Source: Actinomycetes bacterium | GTDB lineage: Bacteria > Actinomycetota > Acidimicrobiia > Acidimicrobiales > Bog-793 | Assembly (NCBI GenBank): GCA_021785095.1 | Contig: JAJYGM010000788.1 | Location: 10,037 to 18,451 of the forward strand | Reading direction: 5' to 3' | Length of the DNA stretch: 8,415 nucleotides | Part shown: in pieces, positions 1 through 6,406 of the stretch | How the letters are laid out: each line of letters starts with the position of its first letter | Position numbering within the stretch: the first letter of the stretch is position 1 | Notes under the pieces: generated by a model | Database searches by the model: none | Seen by the model: the letters and a program-made list of their open reading frames with translations, nothing else | What the model was told of the DNA's origin: nothing | Position numbers and translations under genes: made by a program

Positions 1-969
1 CTTCTCCTCACCCCGAGCGCGCGGCTCTCCGCTGCGGCTGCCGCGGCGATCCGCGTGGAGGGCGTGACGCGTGTCTACGTGGTGGGGGGGCCGCTCGCAG
101 TCTCGACATCGGTGGTCACGACGTTGACGTCGACGCCTGCGTACTCCTGCGGCGGCGGTGCGAGAACCGGCGCCGGCATCGAGGTGACACGCATCGAAGG
201 GCAGACCGAGTACGACACCGCGGCTCGGGTCGCCGCTCTGGCCGCGGCGCTCGGCGGCGTCGGCGCGCTGGACCTCGCGGGCGCGTACGAGGGATCGAAC
301 CAGCTGGGTGGACCCGGACGTTACAACGCGACGACCGGTGCGGCGTCGAGCGGGCCCGGATCGCCCGGGGCGCTCGAGACTGCGATCGTCGCCACTGGGA
401 CGGGCTTCCAGGACGCCGAGTCGGCCAGCACCCTCGCCTACGCCGATCGGCTGCCGATCCTGCTCACCACACCCGCCGCGCTGTCGGCACAGGTCTCCTC
501 GCAGATCCGTGCGCTGGGCGTGCGCCAGGTCATCGTCATGGGGGGTCCGCTCGCCGTCTCGGACAACGTCGTCGCGTCGCTCCAGCGGCTGGGCGTCTCG
601 GTGCTGCGGGTAGCCGGCTCGGACGCCAGCGGCACCTCGGTCGAGCTCGCCGAGCTCGAGACGTCGCCATCTCCGACAGGGGCGGGGTGGCGAGGAACGG
701 GCGTCGTGGCGGTCGCGCGCGGGAACGGCTACAGCGACGGCCTCGCCGGGGCGGTGGTCGCGGGCGACGGGCCGCGCGCGGCGGCGCCGCAGCCGCTCGT
801 GCTCACCGAGACGCCCACTTCCGTCGGTGCGGCGCTCACCGGGTTGCTCGAGAGGGCGGGGTCCACGGGGTTGGGCGGCGCACGTGTCGATCGCCTGATG
901 GTGCTCGGCGGCCCCCTCGCCGTGGCACAGAGCGCGGTGGACCAGATGGGGAGGGACCTCTCGAGGTGA
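1..969 (+). CDS. Cell-wall-binding repeat 2 (CWB2) protein, 5' end outside window
   Basis: The reading frame is open from base 1 to a TGA at 967-969, so about 322 C-terminal residues are present and the true start is upstream; the in-frame GTG at 55 lies inside a repeat and is not the start. Three CWB2-like units are visible, each pairing an 'LLLT/ILLT/LVLT' strand with a GGPLAVS or GGPLAVA turn (bases 85-105, 541-561 and 907-927). Before the second unit is the family's TAA-type helix (RIEGQTEYDTAARVA), then 'ETAIVATGTGF'. CWB2 domains occur in threes in surface proteins of Gram-positive bacteria and in Clostridium difficile anchor proteins non-covalently to cell-wall polymers. A Gly/Ala/Ser-rich insert (about residues 86-120) interrupts one unit. 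The repeats run to the C-terminus, so any signal peptide or catalytic domain would lie upstream. It converges with the HAD gene across 66 bases. Family assignment is firm; ligand and function are unknown. Confidence 0.9.
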   Translation, partial: LLLTPSARLSAAAAAAIRVEGVTRVYVVGGPLAVSTSVVTTLTSTPAYSCGGGARTGAGIEVTRIEGQTEYDTAARVAALAAALGGVGALDLAGAYEGSNQLGGPGRYNATTGAASSGPGSPGALETAIVATGTGFQDAESASTLAYADRLPILLTTPAALSAQVSSQIRALGVRQVIVMGGPLAVSDNVVASLQRLGVSVLRVAGSDASGTSVELAELETSPSPTGAGWRGTGVVAVARGNGYSDGLAGAVVAGDGPRAAAPQPLVLTETPTSVGAALTGLLERAGSTGLGGARVDRLMVLGGPLAVAQSAVDQMGRDLSR

Positions 970-1035
970 CGCCGTCTGGCCAGGCGAGGTGCCGGAGGTG
1001 CGATCCGAGCTTCACGTGACCGGCTCCAGGGTCCG

Positions 1036-1782
1036 TCATTCTTCTGCGCCACTCGCCGTGTCGTGCGCCACCTCGCGGCGAGCCGCAGGGCCGGCGGCCG
1101 ACCGTGCCACCTGCGAGAGGCGGGGATACCTGCTGAGACGGCCGAGACGCCCGAGCCTCCCCGCGTCGACACCGTGGTCGGCCGCCTCCAGCAGCCGCCG
1201 GTCTCCCCGGCTGTTGCCGTAGGCCCAGAGGACCGGCTGGGTCGGTCCGAGGCCCTGGGACCGGATCCATCCCATGAGGCGCGCGTACTTCTCTGCACCC
1301 CGGCAGTTCTTCCCCTCGTAGCGTCCGGTCAAGAGGTCCCCTCCGGAAGCGAGCCGGGTGGCGAGGGCGGCGTCTGCGCCGATGAGCTCGGCGGCGGGCC
1401 GCACGTACGCCTCGGGCGACGCCGAGACGACGACGACGTGGTGGCCTTGGCGGCGGTGCCACTCGAGACGTTCCCGGGTGTCCGCGCGGAGCCGGCGACG
1501 TAGGTGCTCCGCGACGAATTCGTGAGCGATGCGGTCGAGCTCGGCGACGGGGAACCCCGCGAGCAGCCGCATGAACAGCGCCTCCTTCGCGTCGTCGGAG
1601 GCGGTTCCTCCCACGACTGCCGCGTGGGCGAGCCGCGGCAGGTCCCGGAGCACTGCCAGGACGACGGGCACGACGCCTCGCGCCTTGAAGAGGAACGGCA
1701 CGACGCTGCCGCCGCGGGTGAGCGTGCCGTCGAAGTCGAACGCGGCGACCGTGGGACGCGGTCCTTCACGCCCGGAGCTCAC
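1036..1782 (-). CDS. HAD-superfamily IB hydrolase (SerB-like phosphatase)
   Basis: A 248-residue protein with the haloacid dehalogenase motifs in order. Motif I is FDFDGTLT (15-22) with nucleophile D16 and acid/base D18. Motif II is VVSAS (118-122), a candidate for motif III is K165, and motif IV is YGNSRGDRRLL (188-198) with metal-binding D194. The helical cap between motifs I and II and the YGNS..GD form of motif IV match the HAD-IB group related to phosphoserine phosphatase, whose actinobacterial members are often of unknown substrate. The Arg/Ala-rich end after about residue 205 is poorly conserved in appearance. The start is GTG at 1782, chosen because it overlaps the TGA of the upstream crotonase gene by four bases (GTGA), with a purine-rich AGAAGAAGAAG stretch just before it. 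Translational coupling is therefore likely. A phosphomonoesterase role is well supported; the substrate cannot be named. Confidence 0.9.
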   Translation of the reverse strand: MSSGREGPRPTVAAFDFDGTLTRGGSVVPFLFKARGVVPVVLAVLRDLPRLAHAAVVGGTASDDAKEALFMRLLAGFPVAELDRIAHEFVAEHLRRRLRADTRERLEWHRRQGHHVVVVSASPEAYVRPAAELIGADAALATRLASGGDLLTGRYEGKNCRGAEKYARLMGWIRSQGLGPTQPVLWAYGNSRGDRRLLEAADHGVDAGRLGRLGRLSRYPRLSQVARSAAGPAARREVAHDTASGAEE

Positions 1783-2609
1783 AGGGCTTCTTCTTCTGCG
1801 GCTTCTACCGCGTCCTCAGCCGCGTCTTCAGCCGCGGCCACGGGTGCGCCGCCGCGCCCCGCGCCCCGAGCGAACCGGCGCGCACCATCGAGAGCCTCGC
1901 CGGACTCGAAGACGGCGCGGCCACGCCGCGCCTCGTTGGCAGCGGCGTCCCGGTCGGACAGCCTCCACTGCTCGATGGCCGAGAGCCGGTCGCTGCGAAG
2001 GCACGCCTGGGGAAAGGCGGCCAGCTCTCGCGCGAGGTCCACAGCGGCGCGTCGAGCGCCCCCCTTCGGCACGATCCTGTTCACGAGGCCCATCACGAGG
2101 GCTTCCTGGGCGCCCACGGCGCGGCCGGTGAGGATCAGGTCCATGGCCCGGGAGTGGCCGATCAGGCGCGGGAGCCGCACCGTCCCGAGGTCGACGAGGG
2201 GCACGCCGAGCCGCCGGCAGAAGACCCCGAAGACGGAGCCCTCCGCGGCCACTCGCAGGTCGCACCAGAGAGCGAGCTCGAGACCTCCTGCGACCGCGTA
2301 GCCCTCCACCGCCGCGACCACCGGCTTGCCGAGGGTCATGCGGGTGGGTCCCATCGGCCCCGGGCCTTCGTCGCGGACCCGATCGCAGTCGCCGGCCCGC
2401 AGGCTCTTCAGGTCTGCCCCGGCGCAGAAGTTGCCGCCGGCGCCGGTGAGCACCGCGACGCTCGCGGAAGGGTCGGCGTCGAACGCCGCGAACGCGTCGC
2501 GCAGCGAAGCCGCGGTCGCGGCGTCGACTGCGTTGCGAACCTTCGGGCGGTCGACCGTCACGACCGTGACCGGCCCTTCTCGGGACACGATCACGGTCCC
2601 CCGATCCAT
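1779..2609 (-). CDS. Enoyl-CoA hydratase/isomerase (crotonase) family protein
   Basis: A 276-residue crotonase-fold protein, probably acting on an acyl-CoA. The family signatures are NFCAGADLK (60-68) and KPVVAAVEGYAVAGGLELAL (95-114), which supply the CoA-thioester oxyanion hole; E111 corresponds to the first catalytic glutamate of enoyl-CoA hydratase. Where the second glutamate normally sits ('PE' before 'GxxP'), this protein reads VFGVFCRRLGVPLVDLGTVR (126-145), with Cys-Arg-Arg in place of Glu. It may therefore be an isomerase, hydrolase or other crotonase activity rather than a classical hydratase. Residues 253-276 form an Ala/Glu/Asp-rich acidic tail encoded partly by a 12-base repeat (1810-1833). 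The start is ATG at 2609. It is the first gene of a two-gene unit with the HAD phosphatase (GTGA overlap) and is divergent from the peroxiredoxin gene. Family certain, reaction uncertain. Confidence 0.93.
   Translation of the reverse strand: MDRGTVIVSREGPVTVVTVDRPKVRNAVDAATAASLRDAFAAFDADPSASVAVLTGAGGNFCAGADLKSLRAGDCDRVRDEGPGPMGPTRMTLGKPVVAAVEGYAVAGGLELALWCDLRVAAEGSVFGVFCRRLGVPLVDLGTVRLPRLIGHSRAMDLILTGRAVGAQEALVMGLVNRIVPKGGARRAAVDLARELAAFPQACLRSDRLSAIEQWRLSDRDAAANEARRGRAVFESGEALDGARRFARGAGRGGAPVAAAEDAAEDAVEAAEEEAL
1810..1833. repeat. 12-bp tandem duplication in the acidic tail of the crotonase gene
   Basis: Two adjacent 12-base copies (GCGTCCTCAGCC and GCGTCTTCAGCC on the plus strand) differ at one base. 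On the coding strand they give the repeated AEDA/AEDA residues of the C-terminal tail. They look like a slippage-type duplication. Confidence 0.6.
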
Positions 2610-2634
2610 CCGGCGATCATCCCACGCCCTGGGG

Positions 2635-2680
2635 GTCGGGCCGAGTCCAGCCGTCGGGCCGGAGGGGGGTCGGGCCGGAG
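2635..2680. repeat. Three short direct repeats in the divergent promoter region
   Basis: The core GTCGGGCCG occurs three times in the same orientation, at 2635, 2653 and 2669. The last two extend to the 12-base identity GTCGGGCCGGAG, and the first and third share a preceding run of G (GGGGGTCGGGCCG). The start-to-start spacings are 18 and 16 bases. They lie between the divergent crotonase and peroxiredoxin genes, upstream of the candidate peroxiredoxin promoter. They could be binding sites for a regulator or simple G-rich low complexity; the sequence alone does not decide. Confidence 0.5.
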
Positions 2681-2713
2681 AGGAGGAGCGTGCTGTTGCC
2701 CGAAATCCTGACC

Positions 2714-2740
2714 TTGCGAGTCAACAATCGCTGCTAACCT
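2714..2740 (+). promoter_or_regulatory. Candidate promoter of the peroxiredoxin gene
   Basis: TTGCGA (2714-2719) and TAACCT (2735-2740, fitting the actinobacterial TAnnnT -10) are separated by 15 bases, shorter than the usual 16-18. Transcription from about 2747 would give a leader of roughly 45 bases ending in a good ribosome-binding site, AAGGGGG at 2783-2789, four bases before the ATG. This is also the least G-rich stretch of the intergenic region. Confidence 0.45.
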
Positions 2741-2793
2741 GCCGGGAAGCAGAAACGGGCGAGACCAACGCCTCGAGACCACAAGGGGGCCAG

Positions 2794-3429
2794 ATGGCTA
2801 TTCGACTCGGCGACACCGCTCCTGACTTCACCGCGGACACCACGGAGGGAACCATTCACTTCCACGAGTGGCTGGGCGACAGCTGGGGGATCCTCTTTTC
2901 CCACCCGAAGGACTTCACGCCGGTCTGCACGACCGAGCTCGGCGCCTTCTCCAAGGCGAAGGCGGAGTTCGACAGGCGCAACACCAAGCTGATCGGCCTC
3001 TCCGTGGACTCGGTCGAGTCCCACCGAGGCTGGGCGTCCGACATCGAGGACACTCAGGGAAGCGCGCTCAACTTCCCGATCATCGGCGACGAGGACCACC
3101 GTGTCGCCGATCTCTACGACATGATCCACCCGAACGCGAGCGACACCTTCACGGTGCGTTCGGTCTTCATCGTCGGCCCGGACAAGAAAGTGAAGCTCAC
3201 GCTCACGTATCCCGCGTCCACCGGCCGGAACGTCGACGAGATCCTCCGGGTGCTGGACTCGCTCCAGCTGACCGCCGGGTACCAGGTCTCGACGCCCGTC
3301 AACTGGAACGACGGCGACGACGTGATCATCGCCCCGGCGATCAGCGACGAGGAGGCGAAGACGAAGTTCCCCAAGGGGTTCAAGACGCTCCGTCCGTACC
3401 TCCGGCTCACCCCGCAGCCGGACAAATAG
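2794..3429 (+). CDS. 1-Cys peroxiredoxin (Prx6-type, AhpC/TSA family)
   Basis: A 211-residue thiol peroxidase that reduces hydrogen peroxide and organic hydroperoxides in the cytoplasm. The active-site motif HPKDFTPVCTTELG (37-50) has the peroxidatic Cys45 and Thr42, and R122 in TVRSVF fits the conserved active-site arginine. Cys45 is the only cysteine, so there is no resolving cysteine within the chain, as in Prx6/1-Cys enzymes; an external thiol must reduce it. The C-terminal extension with NWNDGDDVIIAP (170-181) and the FPKGF..LRPYLR segment (192-204) is typical of the Prx6 subfamily, and the length is normal. The frame stays open far upstream (from 2326), but only the ATG at 2794 has a strong Shine-Dalgarno sequence (AAGGGGG) and begins at the family's usual MAIRLGDTAPDF. 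The gene is monocistronic, and the next gene converges on it 70 bases downstream. Function is well supported. Confidence 0.96.
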   Translation: MAIRLGDTAPDFTADTTEGTIHFHEWLGDSWGILFSHPKDFTPVCTTELGAFSKAKAEFDRRNTKLIGLSVDSVESHRGWASDIEDTQGSALNFPIIGDEDHRVADLYDMIHPNASDTFTVRSVFIVGPDKKVKLTLTYPASTGRNVDEILRVLDSLQLTAGYQVSTPVNWNDGDDVIIAPAISDEEAKTKFPKGFKTLRPYLRLTPQPDK

Positions 3430-3476
3430 GCGCGCGGCCCGCTCGTGATGTGCGACTGGCACCCGCGACGGGGCCG

Positions 3477-3486
3477 GTGCCGGCAC
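3477..3486. repeat. 10-bp perfect palindrome, copy 1
   Basis: GTGCCGGCAC is its own reverse complement and lies in the 70-base gap between the convergent peroxiredoxin and acyl-CoA ligase genes. The same palindrome recurs at 6388-6397, again directly after a gene end, and both copies are preceded closely by GCCGGT. No T-run follows, so it is not a canonical terminator. Confidence 0.5.
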
Positions 3487-3499
3487 GTGCGCGAGCGCG

Positions 3500-5332
3500 T
3501 CAGCTCTCCCAGACGGCTGGGTCGCCGGCCCACGCTGGCGGACCCTCAGCTCCCGCGGTCTCGACGCCCAGCACCTGGGCGCGCAGCGCCCGTTTCAGGA
3601 GCTTCCCAGCGGGGTTGCGTGGCAGTGGGCGGCGGCGGAACCACCAACGGGTCGGCACGGTGAACGCCGCGAGGCGGGTACCGACGTGGTCGGAGAGCTC
3701 GTCGGCGTTTACCTTGTGACCGGGACGCAGCACCACGACGGCGCCGACCTCCTCACCGAGCACGGGGTGCGGGACTCCGATGACCGCGCAGTCCGCCACG
3801 GCAGGGTGGGAGAAGAGCGCGTCTTCGACCTCGACCGAGTAGACGTTCTCTCCTCCGCGGATCACCATGTCCTTCGCCCTGTCGACGATGTAGATGAAGC
3901 CCTCCTCGTCGATCCGTGCCACGTCGCCGGTGTGGAGCCACCCACGGGTGATGGAACGGGCGGTGTCCTCGGGACGGTTCCAGTAGGCGCGGACGACGTT
4001 CGGCCCCTTCACCCAGAGCTCGCCCAGCGTGCCCGGAGGCAGCACCGGCGGCTCGGTGCCCACGTAGCCTTCCGGTGCGACGGCACAATCGTTCACGGGG
4101 AGGGCCCGCCCGACGCTGTCGGGCCGGCGGAGGTACTCCTCTCCGGTGTTCACGGCGGCAGCCGCCGAGGTCTCCGTCAGGCCGTAGGCGTTCCCTGGCT
4201 GGCCGGTACGGAATGCTTCTCGGATCCGGCGCGCGAGAGGAGCCGGTGCGGGAGCGCCGCCGTAGGAGACCGAGCGGACCGATGACGTGTCGCGGCGCGC
4301 CAGGTCGGGGGAGTCGAGCACGCGCAAGACCACGGTTGGCACCCCGCCGAAGATCGTCACTCGCTCGCGCTCGATGAGCTCGAGCGCGAGCTCGGGATCG
4401 AAACGGTGCATCAGCACGATCTTCGAGCCCGCCGCGGTGTTCGTGACGAGGACCGCGTGACAGCCCGTGGCGTGGAAGAGCGGGACCGTGAGGAGGTAGC
4501 AGCGCTGCGGAGCGTCGCCCACGTCCCCGGGAGCAGCCTGCCATCGCAGCTGGCTCAGCGACTGGCTGAAGAACAGGTTCATCAAGTTGGTGGAGCAGTT
4601 CCGGTGGGTTCCCACCGCTCCCTTCGGCCTCCCCGTCGTCCCGGACGTGTAGAAGATGGTCACGTCGTCGTCAGGGAGGAGCTCCACGTCGGGTGGAACG
4701 GCATCTCCAGCGACGTCCCCGAGGATCTCGGCGAACGTCGGGCCGAGCAGCGTGCCAGCGCCCGTCGATGCGCCAGGCCTCGACGTCACCACGGTTCTGA
4801 GCCCGGGCAGCGCGCCCAGATGGGGCCTGATCCGGTCGGCCCGCTCGGCGTCGACGAACGCGACGCAGGCGCCGCTGTCTTCGAGCCCGTAGGCGAGCTC
4901 GGCACCGGTCCACCACGCGTTCAACGGCACGACGACCGCACCAGCGGCGACTGCGCCCCAGAACGCCATGGCCCATTCGGGGAGATTGCGCATGGCGATC
5001 GCGACGCGGTCGCCCTTTCGGAGTCCGAGGTCGCCGCGGAGCCGGTGCGCGAGCGTTGACGCGATCCGGTAGTGCTGGACGTACGTCGTCCTCTCGTCCT
5101 CGTAGACCAGGTAGTCGGCGTCGCCGTAGCCGAGCGAGAGATCGAGCACCGACCGCAGCGAGGGAGGGGCGGCCTTCCAGGCCCGCATGCGCACGCCGTG
5201 AACCTCGACCTCTTCCATCTCGAAGGGCTGACCGGGCGCGGTGAGCCGCGCGACCGCCTCGTCGTAGCCGATCACCGGGGGCGCCGGGTCCACTTCGTGC
5301 TCGCGTGTGAGGGACGCCGACGGGCCGGTCAT
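3500..5332 (-). CDS. FadD-like acyl-CoA ligase (ANL adenylate-forming enzyme)
   Basis: A 610-residue enzyme that activates a carboxylic acid with ATP to an acyl-adenylate and then forms the CoA thioester. ANL core motifs appear in order: YTSGTTGRPKG (228-238, the ATP-binding P-loop-like A3), PLFHATG (284-290), YGLTE (383-387, A5), GWLHTGD (464-470, A7) with D470, DRAKDMVIRGGENVY (484-498, A8 hinge), and NPAGKLLKR (573-581) with the catalytic A10 lysine K577. The length is slightly above the usual 500-560 because of an N-terminal stretch of about 60 residues ahead of the fold. The frame is open for 355 more codons upstream, but that part runs over orn and antisense to dut. The ATG at 5332 overlaps the orn stop as ATGA, has AAGG four bases upstream, and begins the family-like sequence, so it is preferred. 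Substrate (fatty, sterol side-chain or aromatic acid) cannot be decided from sequence. Confidence 0.95.
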   Translation of the reverse strand: MTGPSASLTREHEVDPAPPVIGYDEAVARLTAPGQPFEMEEVEVHGVRMRAWKAAPPSLRSVLDLSLGYGDADYLVYEDERTTYVQHYRIASTLAHRLRGDLGLRKGDRVAIAMRNLPEWAMAFWGAVAAGAVVVPLNAWWTGAELAYGLEDSGACVAFVDAERADRIRPHLGALPGLRTVVTSRPGASTGAGTLLGPTFAEILGDVAGDAVPPDVELLPDDDVTIFYTSGTTGRPKGAVGTHRNCSTNLMNLFFSQSLSQLRWQAAPGDVGDAPQRCYLLTVPLFHATGCHAVLVTNTAAGSKIVLMHRFDPELALELIERERVTIFGGVPTVVLRVLDSPDLARRDTSSVRSVSYGGAPAPAPLARRIREAFRTGQPGNAYGLTETSAAAAVNTGEEYLRRPDSVGRALPVNDCAVAPEGYVGTEPPVLPPGTLGELWVKGPNVVRAYWNRPEDTARSITRGWLHTGDVARIDEEGFIYIVDRAKDMVIRGGENVYSVEVEDALFSHPAVADCAVIGVPHPVLGEEVGAVVVLRPGHKVNADELSDHVGTRLAAFTVPTRWWFRRRPLPRNPAGKLLKRALRAQVLGVETAGAEGPPAWAGDPAVWES

Positions 5333-5865
5333 GGGACCTTGAACACCGCCGCGCGGTAGTACGCCAGCTCGGCGAGGCTCTCTTTCACGTCGTCCATCGC
5401 ACGGTGGCCGCCCCGCTTGTGCGGCGCAGCCGCGAGCGTCCCGGGCATCCACCTGCGGGCGAGCTCCTTCACCGTCGACACGTCGATCGACCGATAGTGG
5501 AAGAACAGCTCGATCTCGGGAAGCTGCGCAGCGAGGAACCGGCGGTCCATGCCGATGGAATTCCCGCAGAGCGGCACGGTCCCGCGTTCGGGGATGTGCG
5601 CCTCCAAGAACGCGAGGGTCGCCTTCCCGGCCTCCTCCAGCGAGAGCGCGGAGGCTTCGACCGCGGCGAGCAGCCCGGACCTGGTGTGCATGTCCCGCAC
5701 CACGTCGCTCATCGCGTCGAGCTTCCCGTGGTCGGTGGCGATGACGAGGTCGGGGCCTTCGGCAAGCACCGCGAGGTCGTCGTCGGTGAGGAGCGTCGCG
5801 ATCTCGACGATGGCATCCTTGCCGGGATCGAGACCCGTCATCTCGAGGTCCATCCACGCCAGCAT
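5329..5865 (-). CDS. orn: Oligoribonuclease
   Basis: A 178-residue DEDDh 3'-5' exoribonuclease that hydrolyses the di- to pentanucleotide products of RNA decay; in several bacteria it also degrades pGpG from cyclic-di-GMP turnover. The active-site set is complete: D6 and E8 in WMDLEMTGLD (4-13), D107 in GNSIGMDRRF (101-110), and H154 and D159 in the HRAMDD segment (154-159). The LCGNSIGMDRRFL and FFHYRSIDVST segments (99-111, 121-131) are hallmark Orn sequences, and the length matches the family. The start is ATG at 5865, only a few bases downstream of a TAGCCT -10-like element. Its TGA overlaps the ATG of the acyl-CoA ligase by four bases, implying coupled translation. It is divergent from dut across 70 bases. 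Confidence 0.97.
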   Translation of the reverse strand: MLAWMDLEMTGLDPGKDAIVEIATLLTDDDLAVLAEGPDLVIATDHGKLDAMSDVVRDMHTRSGLLAAVEASALSLEEAGKATLAFLEAHIPERGTVPLCGNSIGMDRRFLAAQLPEIELFFHYRSIDVSTVKELARRWMPGTLAAAPHKRGGHRAMDDVKESLAELAYYRAAVFKVP

Positions 5866-5874
5866 CGCCGCGAG

Positions 5875-5880
5875 AGGCTA
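5875..5880 (-). promoter_or_regulatory. Candidate -10 element for orn
   Basis: On the minus strand the hexamer is TAGCCT (TAnnnT type), nine bases before the orn ATG. A transcript would start only two or three bases ahead of the start codon, or at it, leaving no room for a Shine-Dalgarno sequence. The -35 position falls on the inverted repeat at 5892-5906 and shows no good consensus. Confidence 0.4.
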
Positions 5881-5891
5881 CCGCCACTTGC

Positions 5892-5906
5892 CCGGCACGA
5901 TGCCGG
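5892..5906. promoter_or_regulatory. Inverted repeat between divergent orn and dut promoters
   Basis: CCGGCA (5892-5897) and TGCCGG (5901-5906) are perfect inverted arms around a three-base spacer. The centre lies almost midway between the orn -10 (5875-5880) and dut -10 (5923-5928) candidates, so it covers the -35 region of both. It could be an operator for a dimeric regulator acting on both genes; no regulator can be named. Confidence 0.45.
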
Positions 5907-5922
5907 ATCGGGTGCGTGCGGT

Positions 5923-5928
5923 TACCAT
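5923..5928 (+). promoter_or_regulatory. Candidate -10 element for a leaderless dut mRNA
   Basis: TACCAT fits the TAnnnT -10 pattern and is followed by exactly seven bases and then the dut ATG at 5936. That spacing places the transcription start at or next to the A of the start codon, the arrangement of leaderless mRNAs that are common in actinobacteria. The absence of a Shine-Dalgarno sequence before the ATG agrees. Confidence 0.5.
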
Positions 5929-5935
5929 CGGCCGG

Positions 5936-6388
5936 ATGGTGCAGATGCTCCGGGTTCCCGTCCACCTCCTGGACCCGGACCTCCCGACGCCTGCGTACGC
6001 CGAGCCGGGGGACGCCGGGGCAGATCTCTACGCGAGGACCGGCGCCCACCTCGCCTCGGGCGGTGGCCGTGCGCTCGTGCCCACCGGGATCGTCGTCGCG
6101 ATCCCCGAAGGGTACGCAGGTTTCGTCCAACCTCGCAGCGGCATCGCGCTGCGCCACGGGGTGACGTGCCTCAACACGCCGGGACTGATCGACTCCGGGT
6201 ACCGTGGCGAGCTTGCGGTGCTCCTCGTCAACACCGACCCGTTGGAGGACTACGACGTGCAGCGAGGCGACCGTATCGCCCAGCTCGTCGTCCAGCCGGT
6301 CGTGCACGCGGTGTTCGAAGCGACGGTGAAGAGCGAGTTGCCGCTGGCCTCCCGGGGCGCCGGCGGGTTCGGGCACAGCGGCCGGTAG
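5936..6388 (+). CDS. dut: Deoxyuridine 5'-triphosphate nucleotidohydrolase (dUTPase)
   Basis: A 150-residue trimeric-type dUTPase, which hydrolyses dUTP to dUMP and pyrophosphate, limiting uracil in DNA and feeding dTMP synthesis. All five family motifs are present: PGDAGADLY (24-32), PRSGIAL (66-72), GLIDSGYRGEL (83-93) with the catalytic D86, GDRIAQLVV (111-119), and RGAGGFGHSGR (140-150). Motif 5 has HSG where many relatives have STG; the glycines and the nucleotide-capping Phe are kept. The frame is open upstream from 5549, but that part is antisense to orn. ATG at 5936 is preferred because a TAnnnT element ends seven bases before it; a second ATG at 5945 would give a 147-residue protein and is possible. 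The protein ends at the expected length, with a TAG at 6386-6388. Confidence 0.96.
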   Translation: MVQMLRVPVHLLDPDLPTPAYAEPGDAGADLYARTGAHLASGGGRALVPTGIVVAIPEGYAGFVQPRSGIALRHGVTCLNTPGLIDSGYRGELAVLLVNTDPLEDYDVQRGDRIAQLVVQPVVHAVFEATVKSELPLASRGAGGFGHSGR

Positions 6389-6397
6389 TGCCGGCAC
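6388..6397. repeat. 10-bp perfect palindrome, copy 2
   Basis: GTGCCGGCAC, identical to the copy at 3477-3486, starts on the last base of the dut stop codon. It is preceded by GCCGGT as in the other copy. It may be a weak hairpin or a protein-binding site; no T-run follows. Confidence 0.5.
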
Positions 6398-6406
6398 GGG
6401 ATCCGT

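Noticed and set aside
970..1035. Possible terminator between the CWB2 gene and the convergent HAD gene
   Set aside because: Only four- to five-base pairings such as GACC/GGTC can be found, with no T-run on either strand.
2326..2793. Upstream extension of the peroxiredoxin frame on the plus strand
   Set aside because: It is antisense to the crotonase gene, and the ATG at 2794 has a strong ribosome-binding site and the expected family N-terminus.
3485..3500. Small hairpin (ACGTGC, GCGA loop, GCGCGT) at the convergent peroxiredoxin/ligase ends as a terminator
   Set aside because: The stem is only six pairs including a G-T pair, overlaps the ligase stop and has no T-run; it is no better than chance in such G+C-rich sequence.
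5333..6397. Minus-strand extension of the acyl-CoA ligase frame by 355 codons, apparently a 965-residue fusion protein
   Set aside because: The extension runs over orn in another frame and antisense to dut, is Arg/His/Pro-rich without any recognisable domain, and the ATG at 5332 is a coupled start beginning the real ligase. Long stop-free shadow frames are expected in G+C-rich DNA.
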